From Candidatus Methylomirabilis sp. (lineage in GTDB: Bacteria; DYJV01): a stretch of 10,291 nt of DNA. The stretch lies in assembly GCA_020722945.1 (NCBI GenBank), contig DYJV01000072.1, positions 1 through 10,291 on the forward strand, read 5' to 3'. The notes below the pieces were generated by a model. The model had not been told where the DNA came from. It made no database searches and worked only from the letters and a program-made list of their open reading frames with translations. Of the stretch, positions 1 through 6,567 are shown in pieces (the stretch's first letter is position 1; each line of letters opens with the position of its first letter). A program made the translations under genes and the position numbers.

Positions 1-146
1 AGGAATGACAACGGGCCTTATTTTTACAAAATAATGAATTATGCAACAACTCTAAAGTTAATTCATCTCACATTACTATTGAAATAGCAGCGGAACACTA
101 ATTAACAACATTAAAAATATAAGCCAAAAAAAATTAATCTCTATCG
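1..146. other. Non-coding or unassigned left edge
   Basis: No gene can be supported here. The plus strand is open from base 1 to a TAG at 85-87 (28 codons), which could be the tail of a gene entering from the left, but it matches no family I recognise. An A8 run at 126-133 lies just past the stop of the RRM gene and reads as T8 on the minus strand. Only a weak all-AT stem precedes it, so it is at best a poor terminator. Confidence 0.5.
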
Positions 147-428
147 TTAATAACGTTTTTTAAAATTATTGTCTCTTTTCCTCTGTGGTCTTGCAACACT
201 AACTTTTAACGTTCTTTCCATAAAATCAGTTCCATCTAACTCAGCAATTGCTTTTTCAGCCTCTTTCTGCGAAGACATTTCAACAAAACCAAAACCTTTA
301 GATTTTCCGCTAAAATTATCCTTAACTATCTTAGCAGAAACAACATTTCCAAATTTTGAAAACAGTTCGGTTAAACTTTCCTCTGTGGCAATCCAATTTA
401 GATTGCCAACATATACCTTTGACTCCAT
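147..428 (-). CDS. Single-RRM RNA-binding protein
   Basis: This is a small cytoplasmic RNA-binding protein made of one RNA recognition motif and a short basic tail. Both hallmark motifs are present: RNP2 as VYVGNL (residues 5-10) and RNP1 as KGFGFVEM (residues 44-51), with the aromatic residues Y6, F46 and F48 that stack on RNA bases. The fold ends near residue 80 and is followed by a Lys/Arg-rich tail (PQRKRDNNFKKRY). At 93 residues it has the usual size of bacterial RRM proteins, which are typically linked to RNA chaperoning and cold response; the specific role here is unknown. The ATG is preceded by AAGGAGA at a suitable distance. It is transcribed alone, divergently from the NHL gene at 709, from a shared control region of about 280 bases. 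The proposed transcription start gives a 5' leader of roughly 135 bases. Confidence 0.93.
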   Translation of the reverse strand: MESKVYVGNLNWIATEESLTELFSKFGNVVSAKIVKDNFSGKSKGFGFVEMSSQKEAEKAIAELDGTDFMERTLKVSVARPQRKRDNNFKKRY

Positions 429-540
429 AGATAAAATCTCCTTTTTTTAATATTTTGTGATTTAGTTGTGGTAGATTTTTAACTTACCCTTAAAAATAAA
501 AGAAGTAAATATATCTTCTCCTTTATAATACTAAACCGCA

Positions 541-583
541 TATAACTTAAATATATTAAGTTATACATAACTAATATAACTTA
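541..583. repeat. Three-copy 9-bp repeat, candidate operator
   Basis: TATAACTTA occurs at 541-549 and again at 575-583, and its exact reverse complement TAAGTTATA occurs at 557-565. Copies one and two form a longer perfect palindrome with 10-bp arms at 541-550 and 556-565 and a 5-base centre. Copies two and three form another inverted pair. Centre-to-centre steps are 16 and 18 bases. The cluster covers the -10 element and the predicted start of the RRM promoter, which would suit repressor binding. The first pair could instead form a hairpin at the very 5' end of the RRM mRNA. I cannot name the regulator. Confidence 0.5.
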
Positions 584-600
584 GTATTTTCAATAGTCAA
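573..600 (-). promoter_or_regulatory. Candidate sigma-70 promoter of the RRM gene
   Basis: Read on the minus strand, TTGACT (595-600) and TATATT (573-578) are separated by 16 bases. This is the same arrangement as the promoter proposed for the divergent NHL gene. Transcription would start near 565 and leave a leader of about 135 bases before the RRM start codon. One copy of the 9-bp repeat described below overlaps the -10 element. This is a motif match in very AT-rich DNA, so the call is tentative. Confidence 0.45.
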
Positions 601-630
601 TATTTTTTTTCAAAATATTTTAAAAAAAAC

Positions 631-658
631 TTGACATTACTTTTTAAATAAATATATT
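631..658 (+). promoter_or_regulatory. Candidate sigma-70 promoter of the NHL gene
   Basis: A perfect -35 hexamer TTGACA (631-636) is followed after 16 bases by TATATT (653-658). Transcription would start near 665, giving a leader of about 44 bases that includes a strong Shine-Dalgarno sequence AAGGAGG at 697-703, five bases before the ATG at 709. Confidence 0.6.
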
Positions 659-708
659 TTTAGTGAGTATTTAAAATAAACTCTAATGATATTTACAAGG
701 AGGACAAA

Positions 709-1935
709 ATGAAAAGGAGTAAAATTATTATATTATCACTCTTGGTAATAACTCTTTTGTTGGGGGTTAATCCAATATTCTCACAAACCCTTATAATTGA
801 TACTGTTGCAGGGAACGGTGATGTTGGATATAATGGTGATGAAATTATAGCTGAAAATGCATCACTATATTCCCCTATGTCTGTATGCTTAGATGGGATG
901 GGAAGAATCTACATAGCAGATTCCCAGAACAACAGAATTAGAATGGTTGAGCAGGTTGGAGAGAAGCGAGTTATCCACTCAGTTGCAGGAAATGGTATTT
1001 TTGGTTATGCTGGAGATGAACATAAGGCAGTCAAGGCTTCTTTCTCATTTCCAATGGGAGTAGCTGTTGAAACATTGGACAAACCAGACCCAAAATATCC
1101 GGACAAAAAAGCTGTTCGTATCTTTATTGCAGATACAAGAAACAATAAAGTAAGAATGGTAAATGAGTTTGGGATAATGCGAACAATAGCCGGTAGTGGA
1201 AGATTTGGTTTTAGTGGTGACAATGGTCCTGCTGTTAAAGCAGACTTAGCATGGCCTTCTGAAGTCTCACTTGATAAAGCAGGCAATGTTTATATTGCAG
1301 ATACATATAACAATAGAATCAGAGTTGTATATAACCCAAATAATGTGCCGAATCCGGGGACAATTGCAGCAGCACCTCACATAAAAGATCCAAAACAAGG
1401 GCATATATATACTATTGCTGGAACAGGTAAAGCAGGTTATGGTGGCGATACACAATCTGCTTTAATAGCAAATCTTAATCATCCATGGGATATATCTGTA
1501 CCTAATGGTGAATTATATATCTCTGATAAAGATAATCATATTATAAGAAAAGTTGACAGTAGTGGAATTATAACAACCATAGCAGGTCTAGCAGGAGTAC
1601 CTGGTTACTATGGTGATGTTTTGAAAGCAACAGAAGAGAAACTGAACACACCTTATGGCTTATGGACTGACGGGAAAAATGTATATGTTGCAGATGCAAT
1701 GAATTCAAGAATAAGAGATGTTGATGTTGCTAATAACAGTATAGCAACAATTGTTGGAATTGGTGAGTTTGGATTTGCTGGAGATGGAGCACCTGCAAAA
1801 GATTCTTTTCTTTCACATCCTGTAGATATTTTCGGAGATGGGAATGGCTCTTTCTATATATGTGACCTTGAAAATGCTAGAATTCGTATTATTAAACCTG
1901 AAGGAACTCAATCAACAACAAAAAAGGCTCAATAA
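709..1935 (+). CDS. Exported six-repeat NHL beta-propeller protein
   Basis: The protein starts with a Sec signal peptide (K2 and R3, hydrophobic stretch about 6-20, likely cleavage after S25 in IFS-Q). There is no lipobox cysteine and no later membrane segment, so it should be released to the periplasm, surface or medium. The rest is six NHL-type repeats that begin near residues 29, 89, 157, 233, 288 and 345. Each has a TIAG-G-x-GFxGD start, a proline-containing strand, and a Y/F-I-A-D-xx-N-x-RIR end. Six repeats fit one closed propeller. Such domains usually bind proteins, glycans or other ligands, and a few are enzymes; no catalytic residues can be assigned. The linkers after repeats 2 and 3 are longer than the rest. 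The only two cysteines, C60 and C385, lie in the first and last blades. The gene stands alone and its substrate or partner is unknown. The start is set by AAGGAGG five bases before the ATG. Confidence 0.92.
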   Translation: MKRSKIIILSLLVITLLLGVNPIFSQTLIIDTVAGNGDVGYNGDEIIAENASLYSPMSVCLDGMGRIYIADSQNNRIRMVEQVGEKRVIHSVAGNGIFGYAGDEHKAVKASFSFPMGVAVETLDKPDPKYPDKKAVRIFIADTRNNKVRMVNEFGIMRTIAGSGRFGFSGDNGPAVKADLAWPSEVSLDKAGNVYIADTYNNRIRVVYNPNNVPNPGTIAAAPHIKDPKQGHIYTIAGTGKAGYGGDTQSALIANLNHPWDISVPNGELYISDKDNHIIRKVDSSGIITTIAGLAGVPGYYGDVLKATEEKLNTPYGLWTDGKNVYVADAMNSRIRDVDVANNSIATIVGIGEFGFAGDGAPAKDSFLSHPVDIFGDGNGSFYICDLENARIRIIKPEGTQSTTKKAQ

Positions 1936-1947
1936 ATATTAATTAGG

Positions 1948-1991
1948 AAAAAAATTGGGGCAAAAGAAATCTTACTCTTCTTTTGCCCCAA
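1948..1991 (-). terminator. Intrinsic terminator of the flagellar operon
   Basis: A perfect 14-bp inverted repeat (1955-1968 and 1978-1991, TTGGGGCAAAAGAA on the plus strand) encloses a 9-base loop. On the minus strand the hairpin is followed at once by T7 (1948-1954), the classic Rho-independent layout, about 60 bases past the csrA stop. On the plus strand the bases after the hairpin are not T-rich, although the stem may still slow transcription from the NHL gene. Confidence 0.9.
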
Positions 1992-2052
1992 CATAAATTA
2001 ACTCAAAGCCCCACATAAAAACCTTTCATCAAAATATATAAACCCACCCCTT

Positions 2053-2268
2053 CTATAATAATTTATCCAAATCTTTCGGCAATTTAGACTGTGCTGCTCG
2101 AATATTCTCTTTCTGTATCTCATCGTAAATCTCTTTTCTATATATTTTAATCTCTTTAGGCGCTTTTATACCAATTTTAGCCTGGTCCCCCTGAATATCA
2201 AGAATCATTATCTCTATATTATCTTCAATAATAATGCTCTCATTTATTTTTCTTGCTAAAATCAGCAT
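2053..2268 (-). CDS. csrA: Carbon storage regulator / flagellin translational repressor CsrA
   Basis: CsrA is a dimeric RNA-binding protein that covers GGA-containing ribosome-binding sites and blocks translation. In FliW-containing bacteria its main target is flagellin mRNA. The 71 residues show the family start MLILARK, a five-strand region ending in [16 protein letters not shown] (residues 32-47), and the key RNA-contacting residues L4 and R44, followed by a C-terminal helix and tail. E15 stands where glycine is common in the family (SIIIED rather than SIxIGD). The ATG follows the fliW stop directly (TAG then ATG, no gap). Its Shine-Dalgarno sequence (AGAAGG) lies inside the fliW coding end, so the two genes are probably translationally coupled and made in fixed ratio, which fits antagonist partners. 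It is the last gene of the operon and is followed by the terminator at 1948-1991. Confidence 0.97.
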   Translation of the reverse strand: MLILARKINESIIIEDNIEIMILDIQGDQAKIGIKAPKEIKIYRKEIYDEIQKENIRAAQSKLPKDLDKLL

Positions 2269-2733
2269 CTATTTTACCTTCTTATTTTTTTTAATACTTT
2301 TTCGCATTTCACTAAGTATCGGACATCTAACAGTATAATCCTCAATCAATGAGATTACTTGCTTCCCAATTTTTTTCTTGATATTTATAATTATAGGTCC
2401 CTGTAGATTGGCTGTCATTTTTTCAGGGTCACTTGGAACTGTAACAATAACAAAGTCTATCAATTCACTCTCTTTATCTTTAATATTTATGCTATTATAA
2501 TCTTCTTCAGATAGTTTTAATTTGTAATCTTCTTTAAACTGTCTCGGGTCTATTAATATAAATGCGAGTGAGGGCTCATCGGATGACTGCAGCCATAAAA
2601 ATGGACTATTTTCATTCTCTAAAAGATAATATTTTTTATATTTTTCAAATCCAAAAAGTCCTTCAGCAAAAGTTATCTCCTGTTTTTCATCTACCTCAAT
2701 GTCACCAAAAGGCTTTGTCTTAATTTTCTTCAC
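2269..2733 (-). CDS. fliW: Flagellar assembly factor FliW
   Basis: FliW binds either flagellin or CsrA. When flagellin has been exported, free FliW sequesters CsrA and so allows more flagellin to be made. The 154 residues match the family in length and show its conserved blocks: a start around GDIEVDEKQEITFAEGLFGF (residues 10-29), then LWLQSSDEPSLAFILIDP (46-63), and later MTANLQGPIIIN (106-117) and GKQVI. The C-terminus is lysine-rich. The start codon is GTG at 2731-2733, chosen because AGGAGG lies five bases upstream and no in-frame ATG fits better. The gene begins 19 bases after the flgL stop and abuts csrA. The flagellin it should sense is not encoded in this window. Confidence 0.96.
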   Translation of the reverse strand: MKKIKTKPFGDIEVDEKQEITFAEGLFGFEKYKKYYLLENENSPFLWLQSSDEPSLAFILIDPRQFKEDYKLKLSEEDYNSINIKDKESELIDFVIVTVPSDPEKMTANLQGPIIINIKKKIGKQVISLIEDYTVRCPILSEMRKSIKKNKKVK

Positions 2734-2752
2734 ATTATCCTCCTGCCTCTAT

Positions 2753-3982
2753 TTATCTAAGAAAATCCATAAGTGTCGGTCTGATAATTTTTGCCCCAAC
2801 TGCAAGAGCTGAACGATGGATATAATCAAGCATCTGTAAATCCATAACCGTTTTAGCAACATCAATATTTTCAGTTTTAGCAAGTATATCAGTCATATCA
2901 AGTTCGTTCGTGTTCAATCTCTTTCTAACTGTGGCGAATCTATGTTCTCGCGCCCCAATTTCACCTAATGACTTCAAAAGGTTATCCAATCCATGATGTA
3001 GGTTGTTTAAATCCTCACTTCCAAGTGCACTTGTATCATTCTTCCACAAATCATCTCTTATTTTTATTGCAACATCAAAAATATTGTATCCTATTTTTTG
3101 GGCACTATTAGCGAATTGATTTGGCATCTGCCCGGCAATTTTCAATCCAATATCCTGAAAGAAAGTTCCACCTTCAATATCTTCCGCCCACACCTCATGA
3201 GGGGTAGTTGTCTCCAACACAAACTGATTATTTCTTAAAGAAGCCCTTACAGGGATATTGGCATTATTTATCTTGTTTATTACAGTATTTATATTATCCC
3301 CGTTATTTATAAGTATCTCTTTGCCATCTATACGAATCTTATTGTTTTTAGTTGAGACATAACCAGATACATTACCACTTCCAATAACAACTTCATTTGT
3401 TGCCCAAAAAACAACATTACCTGCAAGATTTATAGGAGCATATTCCTGCTGTTCAATTTCACGTTGCTGTTTTCCTATATCCCCTCTATATAATACCTTT
3501 GTTATAACTTCTCTATCAGCAAAACCTGGCTTTCCTTTTACCAATTCAAATGGATTTATATTCGTCTGATAGCCACTAAAAACAGATTCCCCTTTAAATT
3601 TAGAATTGGCAACTTCTGCCATCTCTTTTATCAGTTCATCTATTTCAACTGCAATCTTTGCCCTATCCTCTTTTGTGTATATTCCATTTGCACCCTGAAC
3701 AGTTATCTCTTCAAGTCTATGAAATATGTTAACAATACTTCTTATTCCGCTCTCCGCGAAATTCAGTCTTGCTTCTCCTTCACCTATATTATCAAGAAAT
3801 TTCCTTATCTCTTTTATCCGCGTTCTATAAAGCATAGAATTTGCAGCCGCTACAGGGTCCTCTCTTGGAACCCGCACCTTCTTTCCTGTTGATAAATTAT
3901 TTTGTAAGTTATCAAGATTTCTCTGATGAATATTAAGATTATAAATAACATCATTTTTCATCATATTCTCTGTTATTCTCAT
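2753..3982 (-). CDS. flgL: Hook-filament junction protein FlgL (HAP3)
   Basis: FlgL is exported through the flagellar channel and forms the second junction ring, on which the filament grows. The N-terminal flagellin-like helices are clear (MRITENMMKNDVIYNLNIHQ, then LSTGKKVRVPREDPVAAA at 30-47). So is the C-terminal D0 helix with the typical ending GAKIIRPTLMDFLR (396-409). At 409 residues it is longer than the roughly 300 of enterobacterial FlgL. The extra length lies in the middle: residues about 207-280 (VSTKNNKIRIDGKEILINNG onward, INTVINKINNANIPV, then QFVLET) resemble the flagellin hook-IN motif found in FliD and some flagellins. It follows flgK after 38 bases and has a strong AAGGAGG ribosome-binding site. 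It is probably a client of the FlgN chaperone encoded upstream. Confidence 0.95.
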   Translation of the reverse strand: MRITENMMKNDVIYNLNIHQRNLDNLQNNLSTGKKVRVPREDPVAAANSMLYRTRIKEIRKFLDNIGEGEARLNFAESGIRSIVNIFHRLEEITVQGANGIYTKEDRAKIAVEIDELIKEMAEVANSKFKGESVFSGYQTNINPFELVKGKPGFADREVITKVLYRGDIGKQQREIEQQEYAPINLAGNVVFWATNEVVIGSGNVSGYVSTKNNKIRIDGKEILINNGDNINTVINKINNANIPVRASLRNNQFVLETTTPHEVWAEDIEGGTFFQDIGLKIAGQMPNQFANSAQKIGYNIFDVAIKIRDDLWKNDTSALGSEDLNNLHHGLDNLLKSLGEIGAREHRFATVRKRLNTNELDMTDILAKTENIDVAKTVMDLQMLDYIHRSALAVGAKIIRPTLMDFLR

Positions 3983-4020
3983 TCTAAAATCCTCCTTGAT
4001 TTATAAACCTTGCACCTATT

Positions 4021-5928
4021 TCACACTCCCATTCTATTAATTATTGTATCAAGCATTCTATCCATAATAGAAACAACTCTTGCTGCTGCATTATACCCAT
4101 GCTGATACATCACAAGGTTTGCCATCTCTTCATCAAGATTTACACCGCTTACAGACTGTCTCAAATTTTTATAGTTATCAACTAACTTATTGGCAATATC
4201 TGTTTCTAACTTTGACTGTTCCCCTTTACTACCTATCTCGGATATAAGAGCAGTATAATATTCATCAAATGTAGAATTATCACCAACCATAACTTTTTTA
4301 TATCGCAATTCTGCTATTTTTAAAGCATTTGAGCCGTCACCAACCCCAGTAGGAGAATCCAAATCTCCATCACCAGTTGTATCCGTCCCTCTTGCTGCTG
4401 CTATCTTTGTTACATCATTCTTTATTGCAATATCAACATCACTCCAACCTGAAATATTATATAAAGGGGTAACAGTATAATTTGCAAAAGTAGCCTGTAA
4501 AGAATTAACCGCGCCGGGGGCTTTCCAATCATAAGCACTTGCAGCACCAGATGCTTTTAAAACTCCCGCATAGTTTACAAGAAAATTTCCACTATCCTCA
4601 ATATGCCTTATAACAAAATCTTTGTTATTGCTGTCACTTGCCAGAGTTGATTTTAAAGCCAATCTATCTCTATGGTCAAGATATGCTACAACCTCTGCAC
4701 CTGACTTGTTTATTTTATCAATAACATCGGAAACAGTATCATTTGGCATATAATTTATGGTTATAGAATTTCCGCCCTGTCTATTAGCATCCAAAGTAAT
4801 GGTTCCTTGAATGCCTATCTTATCATTTGGCGTTAACTGATTCATACCAGTAACCTTAAATAACGCTGTTGAATCCGTTATGCCATCACTATTGCTGTCA
4901 TAATCTCCATTCGCATTGCCCGTTATAGGAAGGGATCTAAAAAAATTACGGTTTGTTATACCATCAAGTCCAAAACCATCACGATGAATCTCATTTACAA
5001 GTTCAGTCAAATTGAGTGTAAAATTATTTAAATAATCAATTTGCTTTTTAAGTATATCATCTCTAACTTCAAATAACCCCTTCAGTTCTCCTCCTTTAAT
5101 CTTGACAGGGAGATTAGTTTCACTCCATGCTATATTATGATATCCATTATTTTTAGGGTCTCCAACAGTTTTTAATTCTTCAAAGTGAATGCCTTGAACA
5201 AAATGTTCATCACCTATATAAACAATGAACTCATCCTTCTCATTTCGTTCAACCGACACCTGCACCATTTTAGACAGTTTTTCAACCAGCATATCGCGTT
5301 TATCCATCAAATCATTTGGCATATCACCAAGATTTATAGACTTCTCTATTTCAACATTCAAATCACGTATTTTTTTACCAATATCATTTATCTCTTTTAC
5401 TTTGGTAAGAATCGTAAAATCTGCATTATCACGTATTGACTTAAGTTCATCATAAGTATGTTTTATAGTGTTTATAAGTGTCTGTGCTCGCTCTTTAACA
5501 ACCTTACGAGTAGATACCTCAGAAGGATTATTTGCCAGTTCTTCCCATGATGACCAAAACTGGTCCAAAAGGGAACGAATACTTGTATCAGATGGCTCAT
5601 TATGAACAAGTTCAACCTGATAAATAAAATCGTTCCTTGTTTTCCAGTACCCAAGATTATCCAGCGAATCTATCATCTTATCATCAATAAAGGCGTTTCT
5701 CAATCTCTCAATACGAACAGCAATAGTTCCCTGTCCGAGTTGTCCTGCTCTTTCAGGTCTATTCAAAGAGGGGTCATATAGTGGATGTTCTGTCTCCATA
5801 ATAACTCTTTGACGAGAGTACCCATCTGTCTCTGCATTAGTAACATTGTGTCCAGTTGTCTGTATAGCCTGCTGATGCGATACAACACCTCTTTTTCCCA
5901 ATTCAATCCCCATAAATGTTGACGACAT
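4021..5928 (-). CDS. flgK: Hook-associated protein FlgK (HAP1)
   Basis: FlgK forms the first junction ring between hook and filament. The N-terminal rod/hook-family signature is complete: TTGHNVTNAETDGYSRQRV (residues 24-42). The C-terminus carries the matching helix (VSGVNLDEEMANLVMYQHGY at 593-612, ending in IINRMGV). The D1 coiled helices cover about 75-230. At 635 residues it is longer than the roughly 550 of well-studied FlgK. The middle holds a segment like the flagellin hook-IN motif (about 374-428, with SDVIDKINKSGAEVVAYLDH) and two Asp/Gly-rich loops, DYDSNSDGITDS (342-353) and DTTGDGDLDS (516-525), that resemble calcium-binding loops. The ATG at 5926-5928 has AGGAGG about seven bases upstream. 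The flgN stop lies 15 bases before the start, so the genes share a transcript. Confidence 0.96.
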   Translation of the reverse strand: MSSTFMGIELGKRGVVSHQQAIQTTGHNVTNAETDGYSRQRVIMETEHPLYDPSLNRPERAGQLGQGTIAVRIERLRNAFIDDKMIDSLDNLGYWKTRNDFIYQVELVHNEPSDTSIRSLLDQFWSSWEELANNPSEVSTRKVVKERAQTLINTIKHTYDELKSIRDNADFTILTKVKEINDIGKKIRDLNVEIEKSINLGDMPNDLMDKRDMLVEKLSKMVQVSVERNEKDEFIVYIGDEHFVQGIHFEELKTVGDPKNNGYHNIAWSETNLPVKIKGGELKGLFEVRDDILKKQIDYLNNFTLNLTELVNEIHRDGFGLDGITNRNFFRSLPITGNANGDYDSNSDGITDSTALFKVTGMNQLTPNDKIGIQGTITLDANRQGGNSITINYMPNDTVSDVIDKINKSGAEVVAYLDHRDRLALKSTLASDSNNKDFVIRHIEDSGNFLVNYAGVLKASGAASAYDWKAPGAVNSLQATFANYTVTPLYNISGWSDVDIAIKNDVTKIAAARGTDTTGDGDLDSPTGVGDGSNALKIAELRYKKVMVGDNSTFDEYYTALISEIGSKGEQSKLETDIANKLVDNYKNLRQSVSGVNLDEEMANLVMYQHGYNAAARVVSIMDRMLDTIINRMGV

Positions 5929-5943
5929 AATATTTCCTCCTGT

Positions 5944-6444
5944 TTATGCCTTACGGTCGACTAAATAAGCAGTCCTTCCCTGATTTTTACTGCTTCTTGT
6001 ATAAGTTATATCATTGATAGATTTTAATGAATTTACAGTGTAATTAAAGAACTTTATCGTATCCATAAGCAATCTATTATTCAAGGAGTTAATCGTTTTT
6101 AAATCTTTAATGTTTCTTACCAGTTCATTTTTCTTTGACATTAACTCATACCTTATATCACTTTTATCATTAGGTAATGTTTTTATTAAAGAAGTAAAAA
6201 TCTTATCTTTATCAATTTTATATTTCTTAAATAATTTTGAAACCGCAATCTCACGAATTTTCTCTTTCTCTGCTATCTGCTCAACATATTTCTCTTCCTC
6301 TTCAGTAATTTCTTCCAATTCTACAACTTCCTGCTGAATTATCATAGAGTTCTTCAATTTTTCAATTTTAAGTAACTCCCTAAAAATATATATCTCGTCA
6401 TCCATAATCTTGCACAAATCTTGTAAGTCATCATCCTTATTCAT
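5944..6444 (-). CDS. flgN: FlgN-family flagellar export chaperone
   Basis: FlgN proteins are small helical chaperones that hold FlgK and FlgL in the cytoplasm and deliver them to the export gate. The 166 residues are almost all charged helix: an acidic start (MNKDDDLQDLCKIMDDEIYI), a long Glu-rich coiled-coil stretch (about 37-66), and two further helices with the hydrophobic spacing of the family. The C-terminal LVDRKA is typical of FlgN from Firmicutes and similar groups. Sequence conservation in this family is low, so the call rests on size, helix pattern, C-terminus and above all position: it is the first gene of the operon, directly before its expected clients flgK and flgL. The ATG has GGAGAG about seven bases upstream. 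Its G+C content looks lower than that of flgK and flgL. Confidence 0.85.
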   Translation of the reverse strand: MNKDDDLQDLCKIMDDEIYIFRELLKIEKLKNSMIIQQEVVELEEITEEEEKYVEQIAEKEKIREIAVSKLFKKYKIDKDKIFTSLIKTLPNDKSDIRYELMSKKNELVRNIKDLKTINSLNNRLLMDTIKFFNYTVNSLKSINDITYTRSSKNQGRTAYLVDRKA

Positions 6445-6478
6445 AATATTCTCTCCATTTTAGTATTTGCTACCTAAA

Positions 6479-6504
6479 TTATCGTCATTTAAAATAAAGT
6501 TTGA
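6479..6504 (-). promoter_or_regulatory. Candidate sigma-28 (FliA/SigD) promoter of the flagellar operon
   Basis: On the minus strand GACGATAA (6479-6486) matches the sigma-28 -10 consensus GCCGATAA at seven of eight bases. TCAA (6501-6504) lies 14 bases upstream, at the expected place for the TAAA -35. The flgN ATG is about 35 bases downstream of the -10. The same DNA can be read as a weaker sigma-70 promoter (TTCAAA, 16 bases, GATAAT). The sigma-28 reading is preferred because this gene set is under sigma-28 in model bacteria; the -35 match is imperfect. Confidence 0.5.
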
Positions 6505-6533
6505 ATAAAAATTTTTTATGGGAAAGATAAAAT

Positions 6534-6561
6534 TTGACAATGCTTTTTTATTCAATATTTT
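6534..6561 (+). promoter_or_regulatory. Candidate sigma-70 promoter of cas6
   Basis: TTGACA (6534-6539) is followed after 16 bases by TATTTT (6556-6561, four of six matches to TATAAT). Transcription would begin at about 6567-6569, which is where the cas6 ATG (6568) lies. The -35 is perfect and the -10 weak. It points away from the flagellar promoter at 6479-6504, in the same 123-base gap. Confidence 0.45.
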
Positions 6562-6567
6562 ATTTAT

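Noticed and set aside
1-87. Open plus-strand tail of 28 codons as the end of a gene
   Set aside because: It is too short to judge, has no recognisable motif, and a frame this long is common by chance.
126-146. T8 on the minus strand after the RRM stop as an intrinsic terminator
   Set aside because: The only preceding stem is about five A-T pairs with a large loop, too weak for a confident terminator.
169-450. A 93-codon plus-strand reading frame opposite the RRM gene
   Set aside because: It lies antisense over a gene with complete RNP motifs, has no ribosome site or recognisable domain, and its composition reflects the reverse complement of the RRM gene.
1972-2016. A 14-residue minus-strand reading frame after csrA with an AAAGG upstream
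   Set aside because: It runs into the terminator hairpin and has no known counterpart; probably a chance frame in the csrA 3' untranslated region.
5185-5455. Plus-strand reading frames within flgK
   Set aside because: They are antisense to a well-supported flgK region, with no ribosome site and no recognisable domain.
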